Assembly (NCBI GenBank): GCA_002794735.1 | Contig: NBAZ01000003.1 | Span: forward strand, 992,001-1,056,000 | Source: Pyrrhoderma lamaoense | Lineage: Eukaryota; Basidiomycota; Agaricomycetes; Hymenochaetales; Hymenochaetaceae | DNA: 64,000 nt | Reading direction: 5' to 3' | Shown here: positions 10,831-23,649 of the stretch, piece after piece | How the letters are laid out: each line of letters opens with the position of its first letter | How positions within the stretch are numbered: the stretch's first letter is position 1 | The notes under the pieces: generated by a model | Seen by the model: the letters and a program-made list of their open reading frames with translations, nothing else | Databases searched by the model: none | What the model was told of the DNA's origin: nothing | Program-made: the position numbers and the translations under genes

Positions 10831-13800
10831 ATGTCATCCGAATCACAATTAGGATTTGGAAGGTCCTCTCGTGATCCTTTCGAGTTGAACAGACTAGCAG
10901 AAGAACTAGCAAATCGAGAATCTCGTAACGAAACTGACGATCCATCACGACATTCAGCATCTTTCGACCTTCCTCAACTCAAGCCTCTATCTCATGACAA
11001 TGAGTATTTGACTGCTGTGGATTTTAATGTCGAGGACTTCCTGCTATCACGCTCTCACATGTCGCTCGCTGACTTGAGAGCAGAGTTACGTGAATACCTG
11101 GCAACACTTAAGGAAGAGCTCGTCAAACTTATAAATGACGATTATGAAGCATTCATAAGTCTGAGTACTGATCTTAAGGATGAAGGATCGAGACTTGAGC
11201 ATATTAAGTCCCCTTTAGATGGAATGCGCTCGGTCGTACGAGTGAGTAACCTTCCGGTTATAAACTGAGAAGCATTGAAGGCCGATTAGTATCTACCGTT
11301 AGGATTCCCAAAGGCAACTGCAACGGATACAAGACGATGTTAAGATGATGCTAGAAAGGAGGGCAACTCTACGAGAGGAGAAGGTTCGTCCTTACATAGA
11401 CCTTGCACCCCTATAATTACTCACTTCGGTGCAAGACACTGTTGCAACTTCTACTGAAAATATCGGATTCAGTAACACGCCTTGAAACGCTATTACATAT
11501 CACAGCACCCTCTGATTCGGACTCGTCCATTCAGCTAGGCATGACATCTTTCGGTGAAAAGTCGTTCCCTAGCGACGACAAACTAACAGAAAAGTGGGTC
11601 AATGCTATCTTGACTTAGTGTTCGTGATAATAAATATTATAGATCTAAGGGCAACCGTTCGAAACATCTCTTACGGATAGCAACAGAGTACAATCAGCTT
11701 CTTTACCATGTTAATAAAGCTTCCACCGAAAACTGTGCTTTCATAGACGAAATACATTGGGTCAGTAAGCTATGCATACATGTAATTGTACTATACATCA
11801 TTCTGACTATGATAGACAGAGAATCGATAGAATAAAGTCAACTCTGTCTTCAGATCTTGAACACCATTTTGCAACCATCCTCCTTTCTCTAACCTCTCCC
11901 GAAAAGCCCAGCTCAGGAAAACTGAAGCAAGCTGAGCCAGACAAGAATAAACATATGTCTGATCTCGTTGACTGCCTTAAAGCTTACGATTTACTTGGCC
12001 TTTGGCGGGATGCTGAAGATGTGATAAGTCGCGAAGTCGTGAGGGGATTCGTAAAAAAGGTCTATATTGATAGCAAAAACGACCCATCCTGCGACTAATA
12101 GCATATATTTTCTAGACTATATATCCAAGCTGTCTTTCTGGTCCACATTCTCCTCTCGCTCCCCCAACCCCATACAGACAAGACTCATTTCATTCACTTC
12201 GCCCACCGCCTACGCCGTATACTCCATATACAGCGTTCACTTCAAAACAGAATCCTTTCTTCTCGAATTCTGAGGACTTTAACTCGAATATCTATATGTT
12301 GGACGAACTCGATAACCCTTTAGCGGGTTTGTATAATCAAATATTGAAATTCGTTTCGAGAGAAATGAAGCCGATAATGGAGGCTGCTGATCGTGTCAGC
12401 TCCCAAACGGGTCACCGCCCTGCAGGGGAATTTAGGCTGTCTATGAACCTAAACGATAGGTCTTCGAATGAAGGGTTCGACATCCTGTCCAATGTAATTT
12501 GGGCTGAGGTATCCAGAGCTATCATTGATGACTTAGGGCATTTGGTTTTTGCTTCTGGTAAACCAGATGAATTCCGAAAGGTGTGAGAATGTTTCAACTC
12601 CCAATTCCCACATGTGATAGTAAACATTGTTCAGAACTATGAGACGACACAAGCATTCCTACGATCTTTTGAGTATCTTGCTCCTTCGCTGAGATCTGTC
12701 GAGTTCTTTCGCCAACACCCTAGGTTTGAAGCCTTTGAACGAAGATGGCAACTACCAGTCTACTTCCAGCTCCGATGGAAGGAGATCGTTGGTCAAGTCG
12801 AGGAGGCTTTAGAATCTAAGGCATTGTTGGCAAGTGGTGTTAGAATAACAACAAGTGATGTGTCGTTTGTGATGAACCAGTCCAGCACCGTCTGGAACGC
12901 TATCTGTCAGTGCTGGAGTGCGGAAGTATTCATCCCGGATCTTGCTCCAAGGTTCTGGAGGCTTACTTTACAAGTAAGTGATATTCTTTGCTTAGTTAAC
13001 GTACCCTTATCACTATCTTCTAGTTAATCAAAAGATATAGGGTGTGGATTGAATCGAGCCTCCATCACTAGACTCTATCTCCAAGTATCGGACACCCACT
13101 ACGGACAAGGTGATATTTTTTATAAGATCCGATAATTCATTCAAATAACTCACCGCAGTGCGTTGTACCGAAACTCTAATAGGGGAGTGGCCCAGGTTTA
13201 CCATCTTCTCGGTCTTCAACCCCAGTCCCATTTTCGGATCCTTTATCTCCGGATAAGACAATAGAGGATGATAAAGCGTTGTATCAATATGCTAATGTCA
13301 TGCAAGATCTGAAAGAAATGGAGCGAGCAGTAATGAACTTCTGGGATCAACAGATTAAGCAAATGCTTCCAGTAGACCTTTCTATTGAGGACAAGGAAGG
13401 GCAGCCAGAAGGTTTGCATTTTAACCGATTCATACTTTATTTTTATTGAGTGCTTGGTTTTCTAAGTTGTCCTAAAGACATCTTTACGGCTCATGTCTGA
13501 TATCTTACCCTCACTATCAACTCAAGTTGAGTCGATACTCACACGGCGATGCTGTGAGGCTCTCGCACCCGTAAAATCCCTACCAGGCCAGTTCCGTGCG
13601 ACTTCGCAGAAACACATGCCTACAAAGCCAAGCGCCTTTGTCCTCTAATATTGCGACCTGTAAAGATGTTTTTTGGGGTGGATACGGGGGATACTAATGC
13701 GAAGTCTTTGCAAAAAGAGTTTTGCATCCCAATAAGCTCTAATATCGTTGATTCTGTATCAAACAGGTAAGGCAATATCACTCTTTTTCTTCATCGAGAT

Positions 13801-14096
13801 TAGACTGATATAGGGAATAGGTATATGAGTCATCTGTCAGCGATGCGTAAAACAGAAGAGTCGTTACGGAGGCTTCGAATGGGGAAAAGAACAGGATTTT
13901 CTCTTTTCGGGGATCAGGACCTACTACTGATGAAGATACTCGAGACGAGGAACGAGTTCGCAAGCAGCTCATTCTTGATGTTGAGGCATTTGGAAAAGAT
14001 GCTAATTTGCTAGGTGTTGACCTTGACGCTAGCCCCGCATTCAAGGCTTTAAATTACATGGTACATGCGAATCCCTCAGAGACAGAAGTGTCCTGA
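10831..14096 (+). CDS. COG2: Conserved oligomeric Golgi complex subunit 2 (apparent frame breaks in 3' third)
   Basis: COG2 is in lobe A of the COG tether, which guides retrograde vesicles to the Golgi. Exon 1 carries the N-terminal COG2 signature: VDFNVEDFLLSR, LADLRAELREYLATLKEELV, LINDDYEAFISLSTDL and a final PLDGMRSVVR. Later exons give RIATEYNQLLYHVNKAS, the central PLAGLYNQILKFV and VIWAEVSRAIIDDLG, and the conserved RRWQLPVYFQLRWKEIVGQVEEAL and RFWRLTLQLIKRY. The C-terminal helix RKTEESLRRLR and RKQLILDVEAFGKDA close the protein near TGA 14094-14096. About 11 exons, ~900 aa. Up to 12973 all junctions keep frame; after that the frame shifts near 13059, 13646 and 13908, each as if one base were missing, so the last part cannot be translated as written. 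The gene faces VPS8 tail to tail, only 156 bp apart. Confidence 0.9.
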
Positions 14097-14252
14097 TTAA
14101 AAATTGCATTGCGTATAGACAATATTGCTAGCTAAATCCCTGATTACGCCTGAGAAAAGAGTGTTAAAAGAAATTAGTCCTAGAAATGAACATAAAGTAA
14201 CAGACAAAACGTCAGAAAAAAGTGATGTGAAAAGGAAGATGTCAATCTACCA

Positions 14253-17200
14253 TCATGCTAGAATTGCGCTAGGATGGTTGAAACACGCAGAATGGTAAAC
14301 ACCGGAATGAGAGACAATAAGAGGACAAGGAGAAATTGTTGAGACGTTGGATGAATGAGTTTCAATAGCCACTTTCTTCCTACATTTCGGACATCTCCCT
14401 ACTGGAGCTGTCCAGCCACTAGATCGTGCCTTTGTTAGCTCCTCAAGAGTGTCAAAGAAGTCACTGTCAATAATCCGTTTGCTCATCATTAGTAAATCTC
14501 CTTCTGAGCGATATGATTCTAGCATGCTTGTGAGAATGTTCCGGAATTCAGAGTATCGGGTCCCCGTGTGGCTTCTTGTACGAACAGTTGAGTCTACCAA
14601 GCGCTTGAATAGTCTAGGGAATGACAAGGCTTTTGTAGAACTGATGGCGACGAGGTTTGTGAACGATTCGTGAACCATTGTACGTAAAGTGCCGAGAACC
14701 TGTTCCTCCTCAGGTGAAGCATTCTTGTCATCAAGCATACTGGAAGAGATGTTCTGTACAGCATCTATTTGGCAGCCAAGCAGTTTGAACCATAAATCTT
14801 CCACTGGAACATCCGCTTCTGCTGTTTGCTGAGAATGCTCTCTACAGATATCGATACCCATCTTATAGAGGTTATCGAGTTTTTTTAGGACCGAATCAAG
14901 TTCACTGGGCAATGAAGCTTGTTGATCCTCTGAACGGAGAATATTCTGGCACAGATCTGCTGTTAGATTATGACTGAATTCTTCCAGCCTATCTAAAGAA
15001 GCCACTGCACTCTCTTCATTCAGTAACCAGACGACAGCTTCATAAATTCCCTCCTGTTCGCAAATGCTGATGACTTCTTCGATATCCATATCTTCACGAG
15101 GTAGATACTCAAGACCAATGATCGTGTCTGTTGGTTCAATCCTGCATAAGAGTCTAAGATATAACTTCCGGAGTTCTGAATCAACAGAAATCGATGGACC
15201 TCCATGTCGCGAATAGCTAAGACCTTCCTCACTTGGAGGAGGGCCTAAAAGACAACGTAGATAGGCGTATTGCTTGTGAGGCGCGTCCACTTCGAATTTA
15301 GCTATAACATCCCCATGATTTTCAGGAGCGTACTTATCAATTAAGAGAGCAGTTTGCGGGATACTGTATTGCAGAAGGGCGGGCGTAGCATCAGTGATAA
15401 CGAGAAGCATCTCGGGTGGTGTGATCCCTCTGTTTGAGCGCACAGCTTGGGTCAATGTGTCCTCCAAGTTTTTGAATAAATCATCTGGCTGAGACTCAAA
15501 GTCGTTGACATATGTATTAAACAGACCTGTCCAATTTCCTTCCTGTCGGTACCATGATCGTAGAATTCGATAGAATTGGGCCTCCTCAAATAGATGTAAT
15601 ATGTAATCGCTATCATGAGGTGTGTACGCGGAGAGGAGGAACTCGGCAGCGAGTTGTCGGTCTTCTCTTGTGCCTTGATCAGGGTCAGAGGCCAAACCGA
15701 CTAGTAGGTTTTGCATAGAACTAGGTGCGATGTGGATGAATTGAGGGTATTTCGGAACATTTCGAGCAACGAATATGCGCACAAACGTGATATCTGATGA
15801 AGAAAGATTGGGACCAGACGTGGATACAATATCAAGAAGAACCTTGATTATGATTTGGCGGCTCGTCCCGTTAGCTTCATCATTTAGATAACTTTGTTCA
15901 AAGGCGATATCAAGTACATGCAGAAATGCTTCAGCATCGAAGCGCAGCAGAAGGCGAGCATAGGGTAAGTTGGTTCCTCTCCCCCTTCTTCATCAGCAGT
16001 TAAAACAAGCCTGCCATTGCTTCCAGGAGGCCAGACTTTTGAACGACCATGGAACACAAAGGAGTACACATCTGACTGTGCTTTCAGAGCGGCATCAGGA
16101 GGTAACGGAACCTCACTAGGATAAGATAGACCAGACAGTATATTTGAGAGATAAGGATAAATTTTGTAAGCGTTAGAAGTGAGTTGATCTGCATTGAAGT
16201 TATTATAAGACATTGGAGACCCAGCATGACTTGTCCTCGAAAGGTTTTCTCGTTGGCTTTGTTGAACCCTCCGAACAAGATTTATCAGCTCCACTACGGG
16301 AGTTATATAATCCTGAAGTGCAGTGTTATAGATATAGATCAGTGCATCGTAGAGTTGATACTTTTGGCACAGTCCCAGCGCCTGATTGATATCCAGACAA
16401 TCCGGGTCAATGTGCCAGATAATCTTTTCAGCCGCTTCGTATTTTCCGTCCTCGTCATGCATACCAACGAGACGCTGAGTGATTCTGGGAGGAATGAAAT
16501 GTATGCTACCATCAAGTACGAAAGGTTCCAATTGCCTCAGGTATATTCGGGAGATGCCTGCATCATCATAATGTTGAAATAATTCCTCAAACAGGAAATT
16601 GAATTCATCCAATACTATACAGGCTTTTGCACAAGTGGTCACCAAATCCTCAAATAGAGCCGTGCGATCCACTCCTCTATTGTCTTCCGACACATGTGTT
16701 GCATCCGTAAACCGGTCTTCTGAGAAAGCGTAGCGTGCAGAAGCAACCATGAGATCGTTCATCTTCCCACCGACTAAAGCATGCATGGCGTCAATATTCT
16801 CTGGAAGTCCGTTTTTGTTGCCTTTCGCCTTCCCAGTATAATACTCTCTAGCAAGATTGATTGCGCTCAAAAAATCCCCATCTTGGACATATGATAATAT
16901 ACGGTCAGCCCAGGACAAGAGCGTGCCGACCTTCATATCCCTATATTCCTATTACAACTTATGAGATGATCATTCCAATGAACATTAAAGAGAGGCTAAC
17001 AAGACAGAAAATTTTCCCCTTATAGGTACGAACGCTATGGTGGATATCACGTATTGCATCCTGATAAGCTACTGCGCCTGTTGATGTATATCCCAAGGTC
17101 GGTGACACTAAACCAAGAGTGTTATACAACACATTCTCTATAATTTTAAGGGAAGCTATATCTAAAACTTCAAGCGAAGTATCAGTAAAGAGGATCAGTT

Positions 17201-19276
17201 GCTAATAAAAAGAGTGTTAGAGTATATATATAGAGAGAGAAAAGTGAAGATAAACTTTACATTAATGTTCAGCCACTGTATAGCAAGGACGTCATCCTGC
17301 AGAGTATAAGAACCATACTCTGAAAGCAATATTTTTCCTATATCTACTTTCTGAAATTTCCCAGTTTTCTCATTACGCACTGTATGTGTAGACCGAGATT
17401 CTGATGCTTGGAGAATGGTAACAGCAGGACCCCAGGAAAAAGCAAGAAGAGGTAGTGAAGTATCATCATTGGTAACTTGAACACTCTTAGTCTTCCGTTC
17501 GCTGTTAGCTGAACTCTCCGAAATCGAGACACTTGGGTACCATGCAAGGCAGCCCCGCCACTTAGAGGTCCTATTCTCTGTAGTTTCCCCATCTCTATGC
17601 CGACGGAACCAGGTTTTTGGAGATGGTTTGAGTCCAACAATCACCAACTTGATGGGAGTAAGAATGGCGATAAGTTGGTAAGAATCGGTAGGGTGCTCGA
17701 CAGTTCCAAGAGGAAGAGGACCCATGGCTAGGATAGTACTTCCTTTACGGAGTTGACGCGGGATAGTATGAGGAGTTATAATCTTCATGCTAGATGGTGT
17801 TTCTGCTCCGGCTGATATATCCATCCGTTTTGAGGGTAAGGTTATTGGAACGGGCTCCTCTTCAGGATATTTTCCTAGTATTCGAAGGCAATCATTGGCT
17901 TCCATAAACAGAACTTTTCCCAAGCTATGGTAAAACGCCATCCCTTGGTCGTCGGCAGATACGAATGCCGTATGTCTGCCGGAAATGAAACCGAGAGCGA
18001 CAATCCGAGAGCCCACTAAATGACCTTCCTGCCTTCCCGAGCCAACTGCTGCTAAAGAAGTAGGTAAAACAGTGCGTGCAGCTACGTGGGGATGTTGAAA
18101 ATCAAAGAGTTGTATATGACCATTCAAATATCCAACTGCTACAAACGTATGATCATGGGAGAGTGCTAAAGCCGTGACGGGACCAAAATTTCTAGCTATC
18201 AAGTGCACTTAAATTCGAGAAAAATCTTACAATACTTGTTACAATATCATACCTGAGTTCTCATCTCCACATATACACTTTAGATGTTGCTTGAAGTCAA
18301 ATACAAAAACGCGGCCAACATCTGTTCCAATGCAGATCAAACCGTTGGCGGCGAGCACAGTAGGTGAACCTAAAACAGGAGAGCCAAGGACTGCATTGGC
18401 TTTATCTGATGTATTCCTGTAGATAATCTCACTGATACTCCGTAGACTTGTCCACCGGAACGTCTCTTGTTTCCCTTCATGCTTTGGAGTAGGTGTTCGT
18501 GTCGTACGTAAGTTTGAGGTTGATGAAGCACGAGAGATAGATGAGAAATGTGAGGGAGAAGGGCTTGCTATGTCTCGTGCTATAAGACGTGTCGATCCGA
18601 AGCTAGAGGCAGTTGTAACCCGCTGTCTCTCTAGAACATTAGAACGCAGCCTTGATACGCTTGGATGTAAATATGGTTTCCCTTCCCGCGTCTGAATACC
18701 TTCTGTATGCGGGGAAGCCATACTTGTGGGCGAAGCTGAAGATAAAGGAGCAGACGATGTTGTCGAAGAATGTTCAGATGCGGGAATTTCGACCTAACGT
18801 GGATAACACGTCCTTGAGTGATTAGAAACAAGACGGGAGATGTATACGTACGACATGAACACCTTCATTGGACCCCCTGAGACGTTCATGTCCGATCTTG
18901 AGTTATCAGTGTCAGGACCACGCTCATGAGCATCTTCATCACTGTCAATTTCGTCGTCTAAAACATCACGTAGTTGTTCACGGTACCCGGTAGATGGTTC
19001 CTCAGCATCCTTTCCTGTATAGACAAAACCTTCATCATCATCATCTTCTTCTTCCACAACGTCCTCAACAGAGCCATTTTTATCTCCACTATCTCCACTG
19101 TCACTGAATATCTCATCCATTCTGGTATTATAGTCTCCATCTTCGTTATGCTCATCACCGCTGGTGGGAGAACCTAAACGGGAACCATTTGAGGGCTTGT
19201 GCAGTAATCCATAATCATCTTCGTCACTGTCATGAAATGAAAGTCTTTTGCTTCGTGGAGAATTGACAGTAGTCAT
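14253..19276 (-). CDS. VPS8: CORVET complex subunit Vps8 (one apparent frame break)
   Basis: Vps8 is the Rab5/Vps21-binding subunit of the CORVET tether on early endosomes. Start at 19276 (MTTVNSPRSKRLSFHDSDED), then an acidic, Ser/Asp-rich disordered N terminus; a WD40 propeller (FGPVTALALSHDHTFVAVGY) with the family block FISGRHTAFVSADDQGMAFYHS; the linker KVGTLLSWADRILSYVQDGDF; a long alpha-solenoid; and a C-terminal C-x2-C start (GRCPKCRKK) with a later H-x4-H-x2-C but no closing cysteine pair, so the RING is degenerate or cut short. Five main exons. The link into the solenoid uses a GTTAGC donor and a TAATAG acceptor. One frame break at about 15963-15985, next to runs of five C and three C, separates EEPTYP from YARLLLRFDAEAF, both clearly Vps8. 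Roughly 1,590 aa. Confidence 0.9.
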
Positions 19277-19626
19277 GGAAGCCCAGACTCCCAAGGGGAG
19301 TAGTTCCAAACGTACTAGTACGCGTTCCTAGAAGTGGACGGGTTTCAGAGTCGACGCGACTCCGTACCCGAAATTATAATTAGCCTTGGTAATTTACAGT
19401 CAACCAGGACTTGTCACCGAAAGAAAAGTGCGTCAACAATCGGTTTATTTATTCAGAGTCTGTTCTGGTGCTGATTATAGAAAATGTATCAGCCCACTCG
19501 TGGCGGCGTGCAAGTCTGTCAGTCATCATAAACATAATACTATAGCTGTTGTTATAATAGTAATAACACGCCGGGACTTTCCATATTGAATTTATTCCGT
19601 GTTCAGCTGGCAACTAGGTGACTCGA
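19277..19626. promoter_or_regulatory. Divergent promoter region VPS8 / THS1
   Basis: About 350 bp between the divergent VPS8 and threonyl-tRNA synthetase starts. It contains no open frame with motifs. The choice between long and short ThrRS products would depend on transcript starts here and just downstream. Confidence 0.5.
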
Positions 19627-22600
19627 ATGCTCAGACGCGTTCTCGTTACTCCTTCGCGTTGTCCATACGTCCTACATCCCATACGCATCTGTCGTGCAAG
19701 AGCTCTACTTCATTATTCCCCTTCTTTAAAAGCAATGGCATCTGCTATCCCTACGGCTGTGGAATCAACGGCACAGCCTGCCTCAAACCCAGCTATACAG
19801 GCCGCTAAAGCTCAGGAGAGTGGGAAGAAGCCAAAGGATAAGAAGAGTGAGGCTACATCTGTCCCACTTGAGGTATGCTACTCCTTAAGACTTGCTGGCA
19901 TGCTATATGGTTGTTCATATATATTTATACCGCCTTCCACTGCAAGATGGACCCGCCGCCATCCTATATTGATCATCGGATTAAGATTTTTGATAAACTT
20001 AAAGCAGAATACGACGAATGGGTCAAACGTGATTTTCCACCCTCCGGAAGCTGCTGAGAATTTGAACTAATTTACTTAACTGTTTGATAGAGCAACCCCG
20101 CCAGGAAATTTCTATCACCCTTCCAGATGGGTCTATGCGCTCTGGTACAAGCTGGGAAACAACACCTATGGACATTGCAAAAGAGCTTTCTAAAAGTCTT
20201 TCTGAACGCATAGTGATTGCTAAGGTATATATCAACTAGTTATCACTATACTAGGATTAATCACAGAATTTTCTGTAGGTGGATGGTGAATTATGGGACC
20301 TTGAGCGACCTCTGGAAAAATCCGTAAAACTTGAGTTATTAGACTTTGAGCACCCCGAAGGTCAAGTTGATTTACTCATAGACCCACATTTTACTGAAAG
20401 ATAGCACAGGAAAGCGAGTGTTTTGGCACTCGTCTGCTCATGCACTAGGAGAAGCCACAGAACGTCACTATGGATGTCATCTTTGTATCGGTCCTCCAAC
20501 TGAGGAGGGTTTCTTCTACGAAATGGCCATTGAGGATCGGTATATACAGAATCTTATATTTACACGTTTTTATCTGCTTATTCGGTGCCAGACCAGTAAC
20601 GACAACCGATTATCCGATCCTTGAAAAAGTCGTTGACAAAGTCGTAAAAGAAAAGCAGAAGTTTGAACGACTCGTTGTTCCAAAGGAGACTCTATTAGAG
20701 ATGTTTGCTGTAAGAACATCAAGCTTCTCCGAGCACAAGCAGCTGAACTCACTACTTCTTCAGTATAACAAATACAAGAAACATATCATTGAATCGAAAA
20801 TTCCTGATGGGACATCAACGACAGTGTACCGTTGCGGCCCTATGATTGATCTATGTGTTGGCCCTCATATTCCCCACACTGGACGTATTAAGTCTTTCAT
20901 GGTTACAAAGGTACTCTTTAGCTTAATTGATTGACCTGCTACTGAACGTCTTTTTGAAAGAGCTCCGCTTCGTACTTCCTTGGAAACCAAGCCAATGATT
21001 CTCTACAACGTATCTATGGTATTTCCTTCCCAGACAAGAAACAAATGACTGAATATAAGGCATTCCTCGCTGAGGCTGCGAAACGGGACCACCGTAAGAT
21101 CGGAAAGGTATGCACGATTACCTAAGCTTGACTATCGTATACTAATCCGAACATCATCTTCTGTAGGAGCAGGAATTATTCTTCTTCAACGAACTAAGTC
21201 CTGGGAGCTGTTTCTTCCTTCCACATGGGACTCGTATATATAATTCACTACTTGAACTTATGCGCGTGAGTACTAGTCATCCTAGCCACGAAACGGTTAG
21301 CTAACTTAAGCTCTTTGCATAGACTGAATACGCAAAACGTGGATACCAAGAAGGTATGTTGTGTAATTAAGAACAAGCAACTTATTTCTTATATCAAGTA
21401 GTCATCTCCCCCAACATGTATAACAAAAAACTTTGGGAAACCTCCGGACATTGGCAAAATTATAAAGAGGGCATGTTTGAGCTTGACGTAGACAAAGAGA
21501 AATGGGGCTTGAAACCCATGAATTGCCCTGGCCATTGTCTGATTTTCGATAGTCGCGATCGAAGTTACAAGGAGCTTCCTATACGTATGGCGGAGTTTGG
21601 TGTAATCCATCGCAATGAAGCCTCCGGAGCTTTAACTGGATTGACGAGAGTTCGTCGATTTGTACAAGACGACACGCATGTTTTTTGCATGCCTACTCAG
21701 GTGATCCAAGAGCCTTGTTCTGGTTATAGAAATCTAGTGACCAAAGTTGATGAAAATTATAGATCGAAGACGAAATTGCAGCTATATTCGACTTCATGAA
21801 AGCTATCTATGGTATCTTCGGCTTCGAATTCCGTCTCGAACTCTCCACTCGCCAGATAACTACCTTGGCGACCTTGAGACATGGAACACTGCAGAAGCAG
21901 TAAGCTTTTTGATCTCTGATAATGCCTCAATGATCAGTCACATAGACTAATTTATTACAAAATCATAGCAACTTACGAATGCTCTGAATAAATTCTATAA
22001 TGGAAAATGGGAGCTAAACCCTGGTGATGGTGCTTTCTATGGACCTAAAATTGATGTCACTATTAGCGATGCCTTGAAACGTTCATTCCAGTGTGCTACT
22101 ATCCAGCTAGATTTCCAGCTTCCTAACCGATTTAACCTAAGGTATCGTGCTGCCGACGATAATGAGATGACAGCAGACAAAGCACCTTCACGACCCGTCA
22201 TGATTCATCGTGCTATTCTTGGAAGTCTGGAACGATTCATCGCCATCATCACTGAACACTTTGGTGGAAAATGGTATGTTTTAAGTACGATAATCGTGTC
22301 TTTTCTGATATATCATCACCCAGGCCTTTCTGGTTAAATCCTCGTCAGGTCTTAGTGGTACCGGTTGCCGTACCATACGTAAGTCCTATGATAACTACAA
22401 TGCTCTATAATTACTAATTTTCCTACAGCAAGCGTATGCGTCCGAAGTAGCAGAAAAACTGAATAGCCTTGGTATATTCACCGATGTAGACAATGGTGAA
22501 AACACCCTGAACAAAAAGATTCGCAATGGGGAACTAGCACAATACAACTTCATCTTAGGTTTGTTGATTTGACGCAACAATCTAGCAAGTCGTTACTAAA

Positions 22601-22784
22601 CAATTTCAATCCCGATTTTGCAGTTGTCGGGCAAGCTGAGCTTGATTCTAGGTCCGTTAATGTCCGAAATCGTGATGATGTTGGATCAAAGTCTCGTTCG
22701 GAAGAAATTATCAATCTAGATACGATTTGCGAGCAACTGTTGGCTCTCAAAGAGTCGCGTAGTTTAGAGAACAAACTTGTCTGA
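19627..22784 (+). CDS. THS1: Threonyl-tRNA synthetase, probably dual cytosolic/mitochondrial (one apparent frame break)
   Basis: Charges tRNA-Thr. The first ATG (19627) opens [19 protein letters not shown], basic and without acidic residues, a mitochondrial-type leader; a second in-frame ATG at 19738 ([12 protein letters not shown]) would start the cytosolic form. Domains in order: TGS ([17 protein letters not shown]), SAD editing domain ([20 protein letters not shown]; later [19 protein letters not shown] with Zn-type Cys/His), catalytic core with the zinc ligands in MNCPGHC, motif 2 [15 protein letters not shown] then [21 protein letters not shown], motif 3 [11 protein letters not shown], and the anticodon-binding domain ([13 protein letters not shown], then GLG-like [11 protein letters not shown]). 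At least 14 exons with short introns; the stop is TGA 22782-22784. At about 21849-21855 the frame breaks between ELSTR and [10 protein letters not shown] as if one C were missing. About 780 aa from the first Met. Confidence 0.93.
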
Positions 22785-23649
22785 AGTGATTTTTGGTAGG
22801 GTAGAGATACTAATAGATCACGAGCTGTACTTGTAACACATAAAGAAAGAGCCATGAGGTTGATCTATAATCAACCCACAAACGCTAGCCTTTTGTCAAT
22901 TATAGGAGCTCTTTTTCAAGATTACACTGCATCTGTGGTTCCCATCCGTTGACAGAATTGATATGACAAAATAAGATAGGTTTTAATCCCAATTTTATCC
23001 GTAAACCATCTAGTGCTAGCCACATATTAGTAAGTAGCGCTAATACCCAAGGCAAAGGAGACAAGGTGATATAATATTCACCTGGACAAGGGAATATCTA
23101 TTTCCTATGCCTTGAAATGTAGTCTAAATTCCCCATATTTTATACTTACTATGGATATCACAGAATATACAGAAGCGAGAAGTATAAAACTGGGGAAATT
23201 AGCAAGGGGTATAAACCTTTCTTAAAGGATGGGTCGCCGCTTGATCGTTCCTTTATTATTTTTCGAGAAGAGTCGTATGATACATGCAAATATAGTACAT
23301 GTACAAGCACGGTCCTGGATCTTGCACGTTTACTGAATCATTAGTAACTGTCTGTGTATCCTTGCTACGTGATGCTAAATGTAATGCATGAATCAAGAAT
23401 CTGTGACGCCGTCGTTATGTGACACCTTTTGACTTTGTCGTGAATCCACTAATGTATTCATGTCTCATTACAGAACGAATTCAATTAGTATGGTCGTGAA
23501 TTAGATGGCTATATCTATGCATGTAAATGTTTCTGATCCTGCTTGAATGAGGTGCTGAAGATGATTACCTATAAAAACTGGAGACATCCGTCGAAGCACT
23601 AGGATTCTCAGATGTCAAATTGAAGCTTTCCCTGTTCCCATCATCACTC
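22785..23649. other. Intergenic, with TATA-like box before the Clr2 gene
   Basis: About 860 bp with no supported gene. A TATAAAA lies at 23570-23576, some 75 bp upstream of the ATG chosen for the next gene, a plausible core promoter element. Confidence 0.5.

Noticed and set aside
13023..13062. Alternative acceptor (CGAG) in COG2 that would avoid one frame break
   Set aside because: It would discard LIKRYRVWIE, which aligns with the conserved COG2 block after FW.LTLQ, and the acceptor lacks a pyrimidine tract.
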